Below, piece by piece: positions 47,081 to 56,600 of a stretch of DNA of 64,000 nucleotides. The stretch is from Candidatus Latescibacterota bacterium (GTDB lineage: Bacteria > Krumholzibacteriota > Krumholzibacteriia > LZORAL124-64-63): assembly GCA_030658975.1 (NCBI GenBank), contig JAUSBL010000029.1, forward strand, positions 62,001 through 126,000, read 5' to 3'. The notes beneath the pieces were generated by a model that saw only the letters and a program-made list of their open reading frames with translations, did not search any database and was not told the DNA's origin. How positions within the stretch are numbered: position 1 is the stretch's first letter; each line of letters opens with the position of its first letter. The translations under genes were made by a program, and so were the position numbers.

Positions 47081-49105
47081 CTAAGATCCCACCCGCGCCG
47101 GCAAAATCACCATCGTCCGCCCCCGCCACTGCAGCCGCTTCTGCAGCGCGAACGCGGTGTCGTTGTGCAGCAGGTGCTGGAACCACTTGTCGCGCTGGAA
47201 GATGACCTGGCCGGCGAAGAACGTCACGTCGGGGAAGTCGTGCGCGACGGCCAGGCAGAGCTTCTCGGCCTCGTCCACCACGTCGGTGCCCAGAGCCGTG
47301 CGGCCCACGGCGGGCACGCCCAGCTTCGACGCCAGTTCCACGTACTTCGCCACGGTGTCGGCGGTGCGCGCCTGCAACTCGTCGAGCGCGTCCTTGCCCT
47401 TGAACTCGCCCGAATCCACCACGCCGACGCTGATGATCACCAGGTTGCGGTAGTGCCCCTTGAAGGTGCGCAGGATGGTCAGCAGGGTGTGCACGCCCAG
47501 GCCGCTGTAGCCGGCGACCAGCAGCGCGGCGGTCGGCTGCGCGGGGTTGAACGCACGCCGCACGGCCGGAGTGTGCTCCTCCACCGCGGCGATGACCGGC
47601 TTCATCTCCTGGTAGAGCTGGGCGAGCTTGCCGGCGACCAGCCGGTAGTGGCCGCGGATCAGGAAGCACAGGCCCAGCAGCAGGGCGGTCACCCCGATGG
47701 TGATCCAGCCCCCCTCGCCGAACTTCTCGATCGTCGTGATGACCAGCACCGTGACGCAGAGCAGCAATCCGGTGGCGAAGATCCCGGTCCGCCGACGCCA
47801 GTGCGTGCGCTGGGCGCGGGACTTCACCGTCCAGATCGTCATCGCCAGCATCGACAGCGAGAAGGTCAAGAACACGTTGATGCTGTACATGACGACCAGG
47901 CTGCGCACGTCGCCGTGCGTGTACAGCAGCACCACCAGGGCGAGGACGCCCATCAGCACGATGCCGTTCTGGGTCGTCAGCCGGCTCGAGAGCGTGGCGA
48001 ACCGCCGCGGCATCCAGTTGTCCAGCGCCATGTTGGCCAGCACGCGCGGCCCGTCGATGAAGCCGGCCTGGGCGGCCACCACCAGCAGCAGTCCCTCCGA
48101 CAGCAGCGTGATCCAGACCAGGGCCATGCCCAGCGGCAGGCCGCCGGCCATCCGCTCGAACAGCACGGCGTTCATGGTCTTGCCCTCGACGGGCGTGACC
48201 CGCCACAGCAGGTAGCAGACCAGCAGCCCCGCCGCGGTGAACGACAACGAAGCGGCCATGTAGGTCATGGTCCGCCGCCCGGTCTTGGCGCGCGGCTCGC
48301 GCATGATGGGCAGGCCGTTGGAGACGGCCTCGATGCCCGTGTAGGTGCCGCCGCCCATCGAGTAGGCCTTCAGCAGCAGGGCGGCCATGCCCCCCAGCCC
48401 CAGGGTCGCCAACCCCCGCGAGAACCCGCCGCCGACCTCCGCTGCCACGGCCGGCGCCTGCCCGGCGTGCGCGAACACGCCGCCCAGGATGGCCACGGCG
48501 TGCGTCAGCAGGAACACCAGGAACACCGGCAGCAGGACCATCACCGACTCGCGCACGCCCCGGATGTTCAGCACGATGAGCCCCAGCACGAAGGCGACCT
48601 CGGCCACCGGCTTCACGCCGTGCCAGGCCAGCGGCAGGAAGCTGAAGATGGCGTCGCCGGCGGCGGCGATCGACACCGAAATCGTCAGCACGTAGTCCAC
48701 GAGCAGGGCGCAGCCCGAGACAACGCCCACGTTGGGGCCCAGCAGCTTCGTCGCCACGACGTAGCCGCCGCCGCCGTGGGGGAATTCCTCGATGATGCGC
48801 TTGTAGGCCGCCGAGATCACCAGCACGGTGACGGTGGTCATCACGGCCAGCGCCAGCAGCAGGTAGGTGTGCTCGCCCAGGGTGCGGAAGCCCTCGTCGG
48901 GCCCGTAGGCGGAAGACGAGAGGCCGTCGGCGCCCAGGCCGATCCAGGCCAGGAACGGCACCAGCGTCAGGCGGTGGAAGAGCGAGCTGTCGGCGAGACT
49001 CTTGGGGCTGCCGAACAGGGTCCGGCGCACACGGGCCGGAAACGACAGCGGTTCACCGGTGGAGTCGGACTCCTCCGGGGACGACGGGGGCTTCTGGCCG
49101 CCCAT
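47081..49105 (-). CDS. APC superfamily permease, KimA/YdaO-like, possible potassium transporter
   Basis: 674 residues from the ATG at 49105, with AGGAG four bases upstream. Twelve TM segments span about 45-495; the N-terminal block GLGADGLSSSAYGPDEGF is typical of KimA-like transporters. A soluble C-terminal region of ~170 residues (LLVAGYSGLGVHTLLTILRTF, then VDEAEKLCLAVAHDFPDVTFFAGQ) resembles a nucleotide-binding or USP-like module. In Bacillus KimA is a high-affinity H+/K+ symporter controlled by c-di-AMP. Here K+ transport is a fair inference; an amino-acid permease is the alternative. It lies 10 kb from kdp and converges on the AbiEi-like gene. Confidence 0.8.
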   Translation of the reverse strand: MGGQKPPSSPEESDSTGEPLSFPARVRRTLFGSPKSLADSSLFHRLTLVPFLAWIGLGADGLSSSAYGPDEGFRTLGEHTYLLLALAVMTTVTVLVISAAYKRIIEEFPHGGGGYVVATKLLGPNVGVVSGCALLVDYVLTISVSIAAAGDAIFSFLPLAWHGVKPVAEVAFVLGLIVLNIRGVRESVMVLLPVFLVFLLTHAVAILGGVFAHAGQAPAVAAEVGGGFSRGLATLGLGGMAALLLKAYSMGGGTYTGIEAVSNGLPIMREPRAKTGRRTMTYMAASLSFTAAGLLVCYLLWRVTPVEGKTMNAVLFERMAGGLPLGMALVWITLLSEGLLLVVAAQAGFIDGPRVLANMALDNWMPRRFATLSSRLTTQNGIVLMGVLALVVLLYTHGDVRSLVVMYSINVFLTFSLSMLAMTIWTVKSRAQRTHWRRRTGIFATGLLLCVTVLVITTIEKFGEGGWITIGVTALLLGLCFLIRGHYRLVAGKLAQLYQEMKPVIAAVEEHTPAVRRAFNPAQPTAALLVAGYSGLGVHTLLTILRTFKGHYRNLVIISVGVVDSGEFKGKDALDELQARTADTVAKYVELASKLGVPAVGRTALGTDVVDEAEKLCLAVAHDFPDVTFFAGQVIFQRDKWFQHLLHNDTAFALQKRLQWRGRTMVILPARVGS

Positions 49106-49345
49106 GGGACTCCTACTCGACGCCTACGGGGTTAGCTGACGGGCTCGGGCCGAATAGATGCCCTACGCCTTGCGGCGATGCGCCCCGGGATGTGGGTCCC
49201 CCGTTCCCGCGCGGCGGGATTCGGCGATGTGTCAGGGACTGACGACAAACGCGACACTCCCTGAGATCATCGGCCTCACGGTATCAGGAAAACGTCAAGA
49301 CAGGGGCGGCGGACATCAGGAAAACATCAAGATCGCCCGCCGCGG

Positions 49346-49759
49346 TCAGGACGTCAGCAGCACGATGATCGGCACGATGAACGAGGCGACGCCCGTGGCC
49401 AGCACGCCGATCAGGTACTGGCGGAACCGGGACTTGTAGGCGTCCAGCAGGGTCAGGTCGTAGTAGTCCGCCACCTTCTCGTCCTGGTACATCTTGACCA
49501 GCCCGTTCAGCAGCTTGGTCTTGATCTCCGCCCCCTTGCGCAGCCCCGAAACGACGACCTGGTTGACCACCAGCACCAGCACCATGATCACCACCAGCAC
49601 AGGGCGGGCCGACGTGCTGTGGTCGTTGCTCGCCAGACCCGAATTGACCGCCATCGTCACCAGGTTCAGGGCGATGGCGAGGCCGACGAAGACGACCTCC
49701 GACCGGCTGTTCTGCTGCAGTTCCTCGACGATGTGCTCGTGCAGGCGTTCGATGATCAT
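49346..49759 (-). CDS. Small membrane protein of unknown function
   Basis: 137 residues starting with GGGGAG four bases before the ATG. An amphipathic N-terminal helix (HEHIVEELQQNSRSE) precedes hydrophobic segments near 22-40 and 52-73, a charged middle (KMYQDEKVADYYDLTLLDAYKSRFR), and a C-terminal helix (114-137). No family recognised. It stands alone, 240 nt upstream of the permease gene on the same strand and divergent from the nitroreductase-like gene. Confidence 0.7.
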   Translation of the reverse strand: MIIERLHEHIVEELQQNSRSEVVFVGLAIALNLVTMAVNSGLASNDHSTSARPVLVVIMVLVLVVNQVVVSGLRKGAEIKTKLLNGLVKMYQDEKVADYYDLTLLDAYKSRFRQYLIGVLATGVASFIVPIIVLLTS

Positions 49760-49911
49760 GACTCTCCCCCTCGATCAGTGCTTCGGGACCGGCGCCGCCC
49801 TGACCATACATCTCACACCTGCGCTCGGGATGGTGGTATTTTTCCCCAGGGATCCGCCGCCAGCCGATCCGGCCCCGGCGGCCCCCGCGCGTGAGCGGAA
49901 GGAGCACACCG

Positions 49912-50625
49912 ATGGAACGAGCGAATCTCCGGCGGTTGGTGGTCATGAGCCTCGGCGCCGCGGTCCTGCTGGCGGCGATCATCGCGACGGCCGCGGCCGA
50001 CGCCGAGCTGGCGACCAGCGCGAACCTGGCGTTCGTCCCGGGCGAGAGCCTCGCCCTGCCGGCCCCCACCATGGCCGGCGGCATGCCCCTGATGACGGCC
50101 CTGGCGAACCGGCACTCGTCGCGGGAGTTCAGTCCCGACGCGCTGCCCCTGCAGACGCTGTCGGACCTGCTGTGGGCGGCCACCGGCGTCAACCGGCCCG
50201 ACACCGGCAAGCGCACCGCCGCGACCGCGCGCAACTGGCAGAGCCTGGACGTCTACGTGGTGACGGCGGCGGGAACGTACCGCTACGAACCGGCGGGACA
50301 CGCACTGGTGGCGGTGCGGCCCGGGGATCAGCGGGCGGCGACGGGAGCGCAGCCGTTCGTGTCCGAGGCGGCGGTGAACCTGGTCTACGTGTCGGACGGG
50401 GCGAAGATGCCCGGGGTCGAGGATGCGGCGCAGCGGGCGCTGTACGACGGGACGCACGCGGGGATCGTGGCGCAGAACGTGTACCTGTTTGCGACATCGG
50501 AGGGGCTCGCAGTGGTGCTGCGGGCGATGGTGGATCGGGAGGCGCTCGCAACGGCGTTGGGGTTGGCGGAATCGCAGAAGGTGGTCATGGCGCAGAGCGT
50601 GGGGCATCCGCAGGCCGGTTCGTGA
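49912..50625 (+). CDS. SagB-type nitroreductase-fold oxidoreductase with signal peptide
   Basis: 237 residues from the ATG at 49912, supported by AAGGAG seven bases upstream. An N-terminal basic and hydrophobic signal (LRRLVVMSLGAAVLLAAIIATAAA) predicts export. The nitroreductase fold starts at LANRHSSREFSPDALPLQTLSDLLWAATGVNRP, the block that binds FMN in SagB-like proteins, and ends with the C-terminal motif TALGLAESQKVVMAQSVGHP. The substrate is unknown; no peptide precursor or cyclodehydratase gene, which would mark thiazole/oxazole peptide synthesis, is nearby. A stand-alone periplasmic flavin reductase is most likely. It converges directly on hipA: the stops are adjacent. Confidence 0.85.
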   Translation: MERANLRRLVVMSLGAAVLLAAIIATAAADAELATSANLAFVPGESLALPAPTMAGGMPLMTALANRHSSREFSPDALPLQTLSDLLWAATGVNRPDTGKRTAATARNWQSLDVYVVTAAGTYRYEPAGHALVAVRPGDQRAATGAQPFVSEAAVNLVYVSDGAKMPGVEDAAQRALYDGTHAGIVAQNVYLFATSEGLAVVLRAMVDREALATALGLAESQKVVMAQSVGHPQAGS

Positions 50626-51927
50626 TCACAGGATATCCATCCGATGGGTCGCCTGGATGCGCTCGGCGATGTTGCGGGGCACTCCCGCTTCCTCTGCCAT
50701 GGCGGGCCACTGCTTCACGGCAGCCACGACCTGCAGCAGGATCTCCTCCGCACGGCCGCGTTTGAGCGACGCGTTCCTGGCACAAGCCCGGAAATCGTCG
50801 ATCTGGAAATCATCACGCTTGCCGTTGAGGGACATCTGGTGAGCGTGCGTCCAGGTTCCGTTCGGGTTGTAGTTGTACGTCATATCGAAGGCCGGCGAGA
50901 GCGCCCACACTCCCTCTTTGTTCATCAGGAAGGCGATGTTCTTGACGTGGTCATCCTGATTGCGGCCGACGACGTTGAAGGCCATGCGCCGGAATTGCTC
51001 CTCGATGCTCGCCATCGGCATCTCGAGTCTGCGCATGATGTGCAGGGCCTGCTCGTAGGAATATGCGCCTGCTTGTTTGTAATCGAAATGAGCCATCGCG
51101 CATAATGACTGCATATGCAGCTTATTGCCGGTGTCCGTGCGATCGAAGCGCCGGGTCATGAAATGGCTGCGGCCATTTTCCTGGAGCAGGTGGCACTCCA
51201 TCATGTCGATTCCCGCGGACTTCGCCATTTTGTGATAGGCGTATTCGATCAGACCACAACCGACAGGATCCGCGAGTTCCTTGTCCCTGTTCCCCGACAC
51301 GCCGTCAAACTTCAGGATCCAATAGGAAAATTCATTTCCTGCATCAACCTGCCCCGAGCGCACCTCGTTCGTTTCCGGATTCCAGGCGATGATCGCCTTC
51401 GCCCGGGCTCCGCCGGCCGAGGTACCCACGCGCAGGATCTCCTGAAGGGAATCCTGCCTATTCGCCGGCTCGAGAGAACCTGCGAATTGACCACGCCGGG
51501 ATAGGATCGCACTCGCGAGATCGACCATGGCCGCGACATCGACCAGTTCCGATTTCGTAGCCGACGGACCTTGTGCCGGTTGGTATTCCAGCGCACCCAT
51601 GCCCCTGGTGCCCGTATAGCACAGACGCTCGACGGCATTGAGCGTTTGACCTGCTCGGCCCTCCTGGACAAGCCATGCATCGATCAGGGCATTGCCGAAA
51701 TCATCCGGCAACGAATCGGCCAACAAGCCGGGAAGACCCCTGAACGTCTCTCGGGGCAATGCCGGAAACGAATAGATTCGCGGTGATAGCTTCATCGTGA
51801 GGGGGGCGATTTCGATCCCGCTGCCGATGAACTCCGGATCATACTCGAAATGCGCAAGTTCTGTCCCGGCATCCCAATTGACGGCGCCGATCCTCCGGCC
51901 CCAGAGATGAACGTTGGCGAGGTTCAT
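50626..51927 (-). CDS. hipA: HipA-like serine/threonine kinase toxin
   Basis: 433 residues; the start overlaps the hipB stop (ATGA). A HipA N-terminal subdomain (WDAGTELAHFEYD, SLPDDFGNALID) is followed by the kinase-like body with the Ser-containing loop GTSAGGARAKAII (168-180), HFMTRRFDR, the catalytic segment GRNQDDHVKN (D325 and N330 match the Asp and Asn of E. coli HipA), and metal-binding D348 in SPAFDMTY. HipA toxins phosphorylate tRNA-charging targets such as GltX and induce persistence. The module is moderately lower in GC than its neighbours, which suggests transfer. Confidence 0.92.
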   Translation of the reverse strand: MNLANVHLWGRRIGAVNWDAGTELAHFEYDPEFIGSGIEIAPLTMKLSPRIYSFPALPRETFRGLPGLLADSLPDDFGNALIDAWLVQEGRAGQTLNAVERLCYTGTRGMGALEYQPAQGPSATKSELVDVAAMVDLASAILSRRGQFAGSLEPANRQDSLQEILRVGTSAGGARAKAIIAWNPETNEVRSGQVDAGNEFSYWILKFDGVSGNRDKELADPVGCGLIEYAYHKMAKSAGIDMMECHLLQENGRSHFMTRRFDRTDTGNKLHMQSLCAMAHFDYKQAGAYSYEQALHIMRRLEMPMASIEEQFRRMAFNVVGRNQDDHVKNIAFLMNKEGVWALSPAFDMTYNYNPNGTWTHAHQMSLNGKRDDFQIDDFRACARNASLKRGRAEEILLQVVAAVKQWPAMAEEAGVPRNIAERIQATHRMDIL

Positions 51928-52274
51928 TCCTCATCCCCCCAGGTCCACGGTTTCTTTCCGCCTGGCCGCACGGCAGGTAATGATGCGCGCTTGCGTACTT
52001 TCCCGAGCATCTTCACTTGCTGGATCGGACTCATCACAGGTTCCGGGATGAGGGACTCGATGTTCTCGAGCAAATCGAGCGCTCTCAACAGACGGATCCA
52101 TTGCGTGGCCTGGGCTGATTGACCGTGCTCGATCCGCTGGAGAGTCCGCTTGGAGATACCTGCCTCCCTGGCGAGCGTGTCCTGAGTCAGGTTCTGGTTG
52201 AGTCGGTACCGGGCAATGCGGTTCCCGAGTTCTACGAGAACAGCATCATCAGACATTCCGATCAATCGCAACAT
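51924..52274 (-). CDS. hipB: HipB-like XRE-family antitoxin
   Basis: 116 residues from the ATG at 52274, chosen because GGTGG lies five bases upstream; a GTG at 52283 and an ATG at 52256 are alternatives. A Cro/C1-type helix-turn-helix occupies about 15-66 (LNQNLTQDTLAREAGISKRTLQRIEHGQSA). The C-terminal tail (PAVRPGGKKPWTWGDEE) is longer than in E. coli HipB and may contact HipA. It should neutralise HipA and repress the operon. A perfect 7-bp inverted repeat 45 nt upstream is a likely operator. Confidence 0.9.
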   Translation of the reverse strand: MLRLIGMSDDAVLVELGNRIARYRLNQNLTQDTLAREAGISKRTLQRIEHGQSAQATQWIRLLRALDLLENIESLIPEPVMSPIQQVKMLGKVRKRASLPAVRPGGKKPWTWGDEE

Positions 52275-52318
52275 AGACGCCACCTTTGGCTATTTATATG
52301 CCGATTCAGTTTATAATG

Positions 52319-52342
52319 TGCCATTATAGTCGCTAAATGGCA
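52319..52342. promoter_or_regulatory. Probable HipB operator
   Basis: TGCCATT-N10-AATGGCA is a perfect inverted repeat with 17 bp between half-site centres, in the intergenic space shared by hipB (minus) and the ATPase gene (plus). On the minus strand it contains a TATAAT hexamer, so binding would block hipBA transcription. The size fits a dimeric XRE repressor. Confidence 0.55.
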
Positions 52343-52370
52343 ATAGAGAATTTTTCCAGAACTCCAACTC

Positions 52371-52398
52371 TTGACATGGCCCCAATTGCTAGTATAAT
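52371..52398 (+). promoter_or_regulatory. Consensus sigma-70-type promoter for AAA/DUF4143 ATPase
   Basis: TTGACA (52371-52376) and TATAAT (52393-52398) are both perfect and 16 bp apart. Initiation is expected near 52405, only two bases before the ATG at 52407, so the mRNA would be leaderless. No Shine-Dalgarno exists before that ATG. Confidence 0.8.
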
Positions 52399-52416
52399 TA
52401 CTCAATATGGTGAGTA
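52399..52416. promoter_or_regulatory. Operator-like palindrome over transcription start and start codon
   Basis: TACTCA-ATATGG-TGAGTA is a perfect 6-bp inverted repeat around the ATG, and the arms extend with one mismatch. Binding of a repressor, possibly the ATPase itself or HipB, would block both initiation and ribosome entry on a leaderless transcript. Confidence 0.45.
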
Positions 52417-53624
52417 AATTTACGAGCAACCCATACCAGCGCAGCAAGGCGCACGACCTTGTGGCGAGGTTGTCGGAGCCCCGCCGGTTCCTGCAGGTCG
52501 TCGCGGGAGCGCGGCAGGTGGGCAAGACCACGCTGGTCGGCCAGGTCCTGGCCCAGTTGGATATACCAAGCGTGTACGTGTCTGCCGACGAGCCGACGCT
52601 CGGCGACACGACCTGGCTCGCCTCGCAGTGGGAACGGGCTCGCCTGACCGTCGCAGAAGGTAGGCGGGGCAGTGCCGTACTCGCCCTGGACGAGGTGCAG
52701 AAAATCCCCCACTGGTCCGAAACCGTGAAGCGTCTTTGGGATGAAGACACGCGCGCGGGACTTCCGCTCAAGGTCATCCTGCTCGGATCCTCTCCCCTGC
52801 TGGTGCAACGCGGTCTCACGGAGAGCCTGGCCGGACGCTTCGAACTCCTGCGCCTGCCCCATTGGTCCTTCGCCGAAATGCGCGACGGGTTCGGGTTCAC
52901 CCTCGAGCAGTATCTGTACTTCGGAGGCTATCCCGGCGCGGCGGCGCTGATCGGAGATCCGACACGGTGGCGACGCTACCTGCAGGACTCGTTGATCGAG
53001 ACCACCATCTCCCGCGACGTCCTGCTGATGTCGCGGGTGGACCGGCCGGCCCTGTTGCGCCGCCTGTTCGAGCTTGGTTGCCGCTATTCGGGGCAGGTCC
53101 TCTCCTACACGAAGATGCTCGGCCAGCTCCAGGACACGGGCAACACCACCACGCTGGCTCACTACCTCGACCTGCTGTCCGGAGCCGGGATGCTCACGGG
53201 CCTGCAGAAGTATGCCGGTGACGCAGCGCGCCGTCGCGGATCAAGCCCCAAATTGCAGGTCATGAACACCGCCCTGATGACCGCGTCCTCGGGGTTGACG
53301 CCCACGGCGATCCAGGCCGATCGCGAGTTCCGCGGCCGGCTCGTCGAATCCGCCGTCGGCGCCCATCTGGCGAACGCAGCGGCGTGCGGCGAATGCGAGG
53401 TCTTCTACTGGCGGGAACGCAACCGTGAGGTGGACTTCGTGGTGCGCTCGGGTCGCACCGTCGTCGCCCTGGAGGTCAAGAGCGGACGGGCGCCTGAGAT
53501 GCTGCCGGGATTGGACGCCTTCGACGCTGCGTTCAAGCCGCGGCGCACGCTCCTGGTGGGCGGCAACGGTATGGCCCTGGAAGAGTTCCTGGGACGACCA
53601 GTCGGGGATTGGCTGCAGCCCTGA
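52407..53624 (+). CDS. AAA ATPase with DUF4143-type C-terminal domain
   Basis: 405 residues. The N-terminal AAA_14-like ATPase has Walker A GARQVGKTT (34-42), Walker B VLALDEVQ with D95-E96, and sensor segment VILLGSSPLL. The DUF4143 domain follows (ALLRRLFELGCRYSGQVLSYTKMLGQLQDTGNTTTLAHYLDLL). Near the C-terminus, REVDFVVRSGRTVVALEVKSG has the D-x(n)-ExK arrangement of PD-(D/E)XK nucleases, although many DUF4143 members are not proven nucleases. Such ATPases are common solitary accessory genes in bacteria and archaea and are suspected in defence or TA-like roles. It is divergent from hipBA and appears to be translated from a leaderless mRNA. Confidence 0.85.
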   Translation: MVSKFTSNPYQRSKAHDLVARLSEPRRFLQVVAGARQVGKTTLVGQVLAQLDIPSVYVSADEPTLGDTTWLASQWERARLTVAEGRRGSAVLALDEVQKIPHWSETVKRLWDEDTRAGLPLKVILLGSSPLLVQRGLTESLAGRFELLRLPHWSFAEMRDGFGFTLEQYLYFGGYPGAAALIGDPTRWRRYLQDSLIETTISRDVLLMSRVDRPALLRRLFELGCRYSGQVLSYTKMLGQLQDTGNTTTLAHYLDLLSGAGMLTGLQKYAGDAARRRGSSPKLQVMNTALMTASSGLTPTAIQADREFRGRLVESAVGAHLANAAACGECEVFYWRERNREVDFVVRSGRTVVALEVKSGRAPEMLPGLDAFDAAFKPRRTLLVGGNGMALEEFLGRPVGDWLQP

Positions 53625-53636
53625 TGACAGAATTCA

Positions 53637-53655
53637 CCGGCGGGCGTGACGCCGG
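53637..53655. terminator. Weak hairpin between convergent ATPase and TamB-like genes
   Basis: CCGGCG and CGCCGG form a short stem over a 7-nt loop in the 37-nt gap between the two stops. It is followed by a weakly T-containing run. It may serve as a modest bidirectional terminator. Confidence 0.3.
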
Positions 53656-53661
53656 CGCAAA

Positions 53662-56600
53662 CTAGTAATTGCGACTCCACTTCAAATCCAACCCCGACTG
53701 CGTCGCCCGACTGAAACTCGTCTCGATCTTGAACCGCCGCGCCAGCCAGTACTCCAGCCCCAGCGAGAACACCTGCTCGGACTGCAGCGACTGCTCGTAG
53801 CGCAGCAGGGTGCGGCGGTTGAGGTACTTGCCCACCATCAGCGCGCGGCCACCCGTCTCGCCCGCCTGGAACCTCAGCATGTCGACGCCGAGCTGGCGCG
53901 AGAGCATGGCCTCGATGCGCGACGTCGTGAACGTGCGGGCCACGCTCACGGCCCGGCTCTGCAGCATGCCCGTCTCCTTCTCGTCGAGCTGGTCGAGCGG
54001 GCGGCCGAACACCAGGCGCGCCATGATGTCGCCTTCGGTCAGCTCGGGCTCCGAGGTCAGGCGCAGTTCCGGCTGCATCGCAGTGCCGGTCATGAGAACG
54101 CGCACGAGCAGGTCCTCCTGCTGCGCCGAGAGGACGAGGTCGATCTCGGGGTCCACGATGGCGCCGCCGTAGAAGATCGCGCGCCCCCGCTCGACGATGA
54201 AGGTGCGGTCCAGCAGCGTGAGCTGGCCGCGCGTGGCGGCGAGATCGCCGAACACGGCGGGCGCGCCCGCGCCCTGCCGCACGTCCAGATCGCCCGCGAG
54301 CTCGACGTCGAGGCCGCGGCCGCGGATCCAGAAGCCGGAAGGGATGCTCAGCCCCAACTCGAGGTCGAGCGCCTGCAGGACCGGCTCGGCGGCGGCGGGC
54401 GCGGGCACCTGCGACGCGGCGCTCGTGTCGTGGGCCGCCTCGCGCCAGAGCGTGGCGGTGCCCTCGACGGGCAACAGGGCAGCGCGCACCTCGGGCACCA
54501 CGAGCACGCCCTGGTCGATGCGGACGTTGCCGCGCAGCGCCGGGTGGCGACCCGTGCCGGACAGCTTCATCTCGCCGGCGCCCAGGGCCCAGGTGCCGTC
54601 GGCCAGGCGCGCGCCCAGCTTGGCCACCGCGAGGTTGCCGGTCAGGCGCGGGTCGCGTGTGGGACCCGCGGCCGCGATGTCGAGCGTGAGGCGGCCCTCG
54701 AGCGAGGCCTCCCCGGCCAGCAGGTAGTTCAGGTCGGACAGCAACAGGTCCCGCGCCTGGAAATCGGCGGTGAGGGAGTCGCCCGGCGCGATCGGAATCG
54801 CGGGCGGTCCCGGCTTCCAGACCAGCGGCAGCTGCAAGGCGCCGCGCCCGGCCTCGGCGCCGTCGCGTGAGATCGTCCACGCCACGCCCAGCGCCCCGGG
54901 CGCTTCCGGCGGCGTCTCGGCCGCACCGCCCGGTGGGAACGTTGACGTCGGTACTGCGGGCGCCGCAGCGCCGGGCGCCTGCAACCGCGCCGCGATGTCG
55001 GCCATGTGGCCGTCCTCGCCGCCGTGCGAGGGGAAGGCGAGACGCAAACGCGCTCCCAGAGCGGGCGCGGCGGCCGGGCCCGTGAGTTCGACGCGACCGT
55101 CCAGCAGCGGCACCGGCCCGTGCCAGGCGCGGCCCCACGTGGGCGCGATCAGCGGGAAGTCGGCGAGGTCGAGCGTGGCCGACAGGTCGCCGTCGTGCAC
55201 GGTCATCGACGGCGGCCACACCTGGACCGTCGCGGGCAGCGCGGCGACGGCGTGTGCGATCTCGCCGCCGCCGTCACCGACGGTGAACAGTCCGCGCGCG
55301 CCGCCGGGGCCGCCGGTGAGCGTGAGGTCGGCGACCAGGGCTTCGCGCTCACCCAGCCGCAGGCCCTCCACGCGGGCGAGCAGCGAGGCGCTGTCGGCGT
55401 CGGCGCGCATATGGACCGCCACGGCGTCGGGCCAGAGGTCGGCCGGCCACATCGGCACCGGCGGCGCGGCGGGCAGGGCCAGTTCGGCGTCGAACTCGAG
55501 GCGCGTGCTGTCGGGTCCGGCATGCCCGGCGCCGCGCACGCTCCCCATTTCGCCGGCGAGGTCGAGGTCGCGCAGGCGCAGCCCCGCGCCGCCGTCGAGC
55601 AGTTCGAGCACGAAGGGGCCACGGGAACGCAGGTCGCGGCCGGACAGCACGACGGCCAGCGTGTCGGTGCGCACCACCCAGGCGCCGGGCGCCCTCTCCA
55701 CCTGGGCGCGTTGCAGCAGCGACATCGCCTCTCCCACCACGCGCACGACCAGAGCATCGGGCGACGAGCGTAGGGTGTCGGCTTCGTCGCCGTAGAACGC
55801 TTCGACGGTCGTGAACACGGTCGTCCCGGCCGTCAGGCCCTGCGGCGCCGTGATGCGTGCGCTGAGCAGCCGCGCCCCGGTCCAGTCGACCGCACCCTCG
55901 AGCGCGGGCAGCACGAGCGATCCGTTCGTGACGGCGCCCTGCAATCGGGCGGATCCGCGCGGATCGCGCGCGGGGCCGGCGAGCACGACGTCGGCCGTGA
56001 GCGTGACCTGGGCCGATTCGTCGAGCGCGGGCACGAAGTGGCGCAACGAACGCGCGTCGGTGACGGCGAGATGCAAGGCGAAGTCCAGGCTGTCGGGTGT
56101 GGCGTTGCCGCCGCCGTGCAGCGCCAGGCCCGGCAGCGCGACGGTCAGTGTCTTGACGACGGTCGTTGCGCCGCGCCGGTCCACCTCGGCCAGCGCGGTG
56201 TCGAGCCAGGCGGTGGCGCCGAGGTCGGCGCGCAACGCGAAGTCGTCGGGGCCTGCGCCCGGGAGCGCCGCGAGGGTCACCTCGCCGATCAGCGGGCCGA
56301 GCGTGCGCGCCGCGGGCTGCGGCGGCAGCAGCGGGCTGAGATGGCCGGGGCCCGGCGCGTGCAGCGTCGCGCGCAGGTCCAAACCGCGCTCGGGATCGGC
56401 GTCGGACGGCAGCGCACCTTCGATCTCGATCAGCACGCGGTCCTCGTCGAGCGCGACCTGCAAGCCGCTCGCCTGCAGGGAACCGGTCGCGGGCACGAAG
56501 CTCAACCTGCCGCCCGCCGCCCCGGCTGCGGGCACGGCCGGCGATTCCGTCGCGTGCAGCCTGGCCAGTGCGGCGCTGTGGTCGCGCTGGCCGCCAGGGA

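Noticed and set aside
53400-53500. Calling the DUF4143 ATPase a proven restriction nuclease.
   Set aside because: The D-x(n)-ExK pattern is suggestive, but many family members lack shown nuclease activity; it is reported only as a motif.
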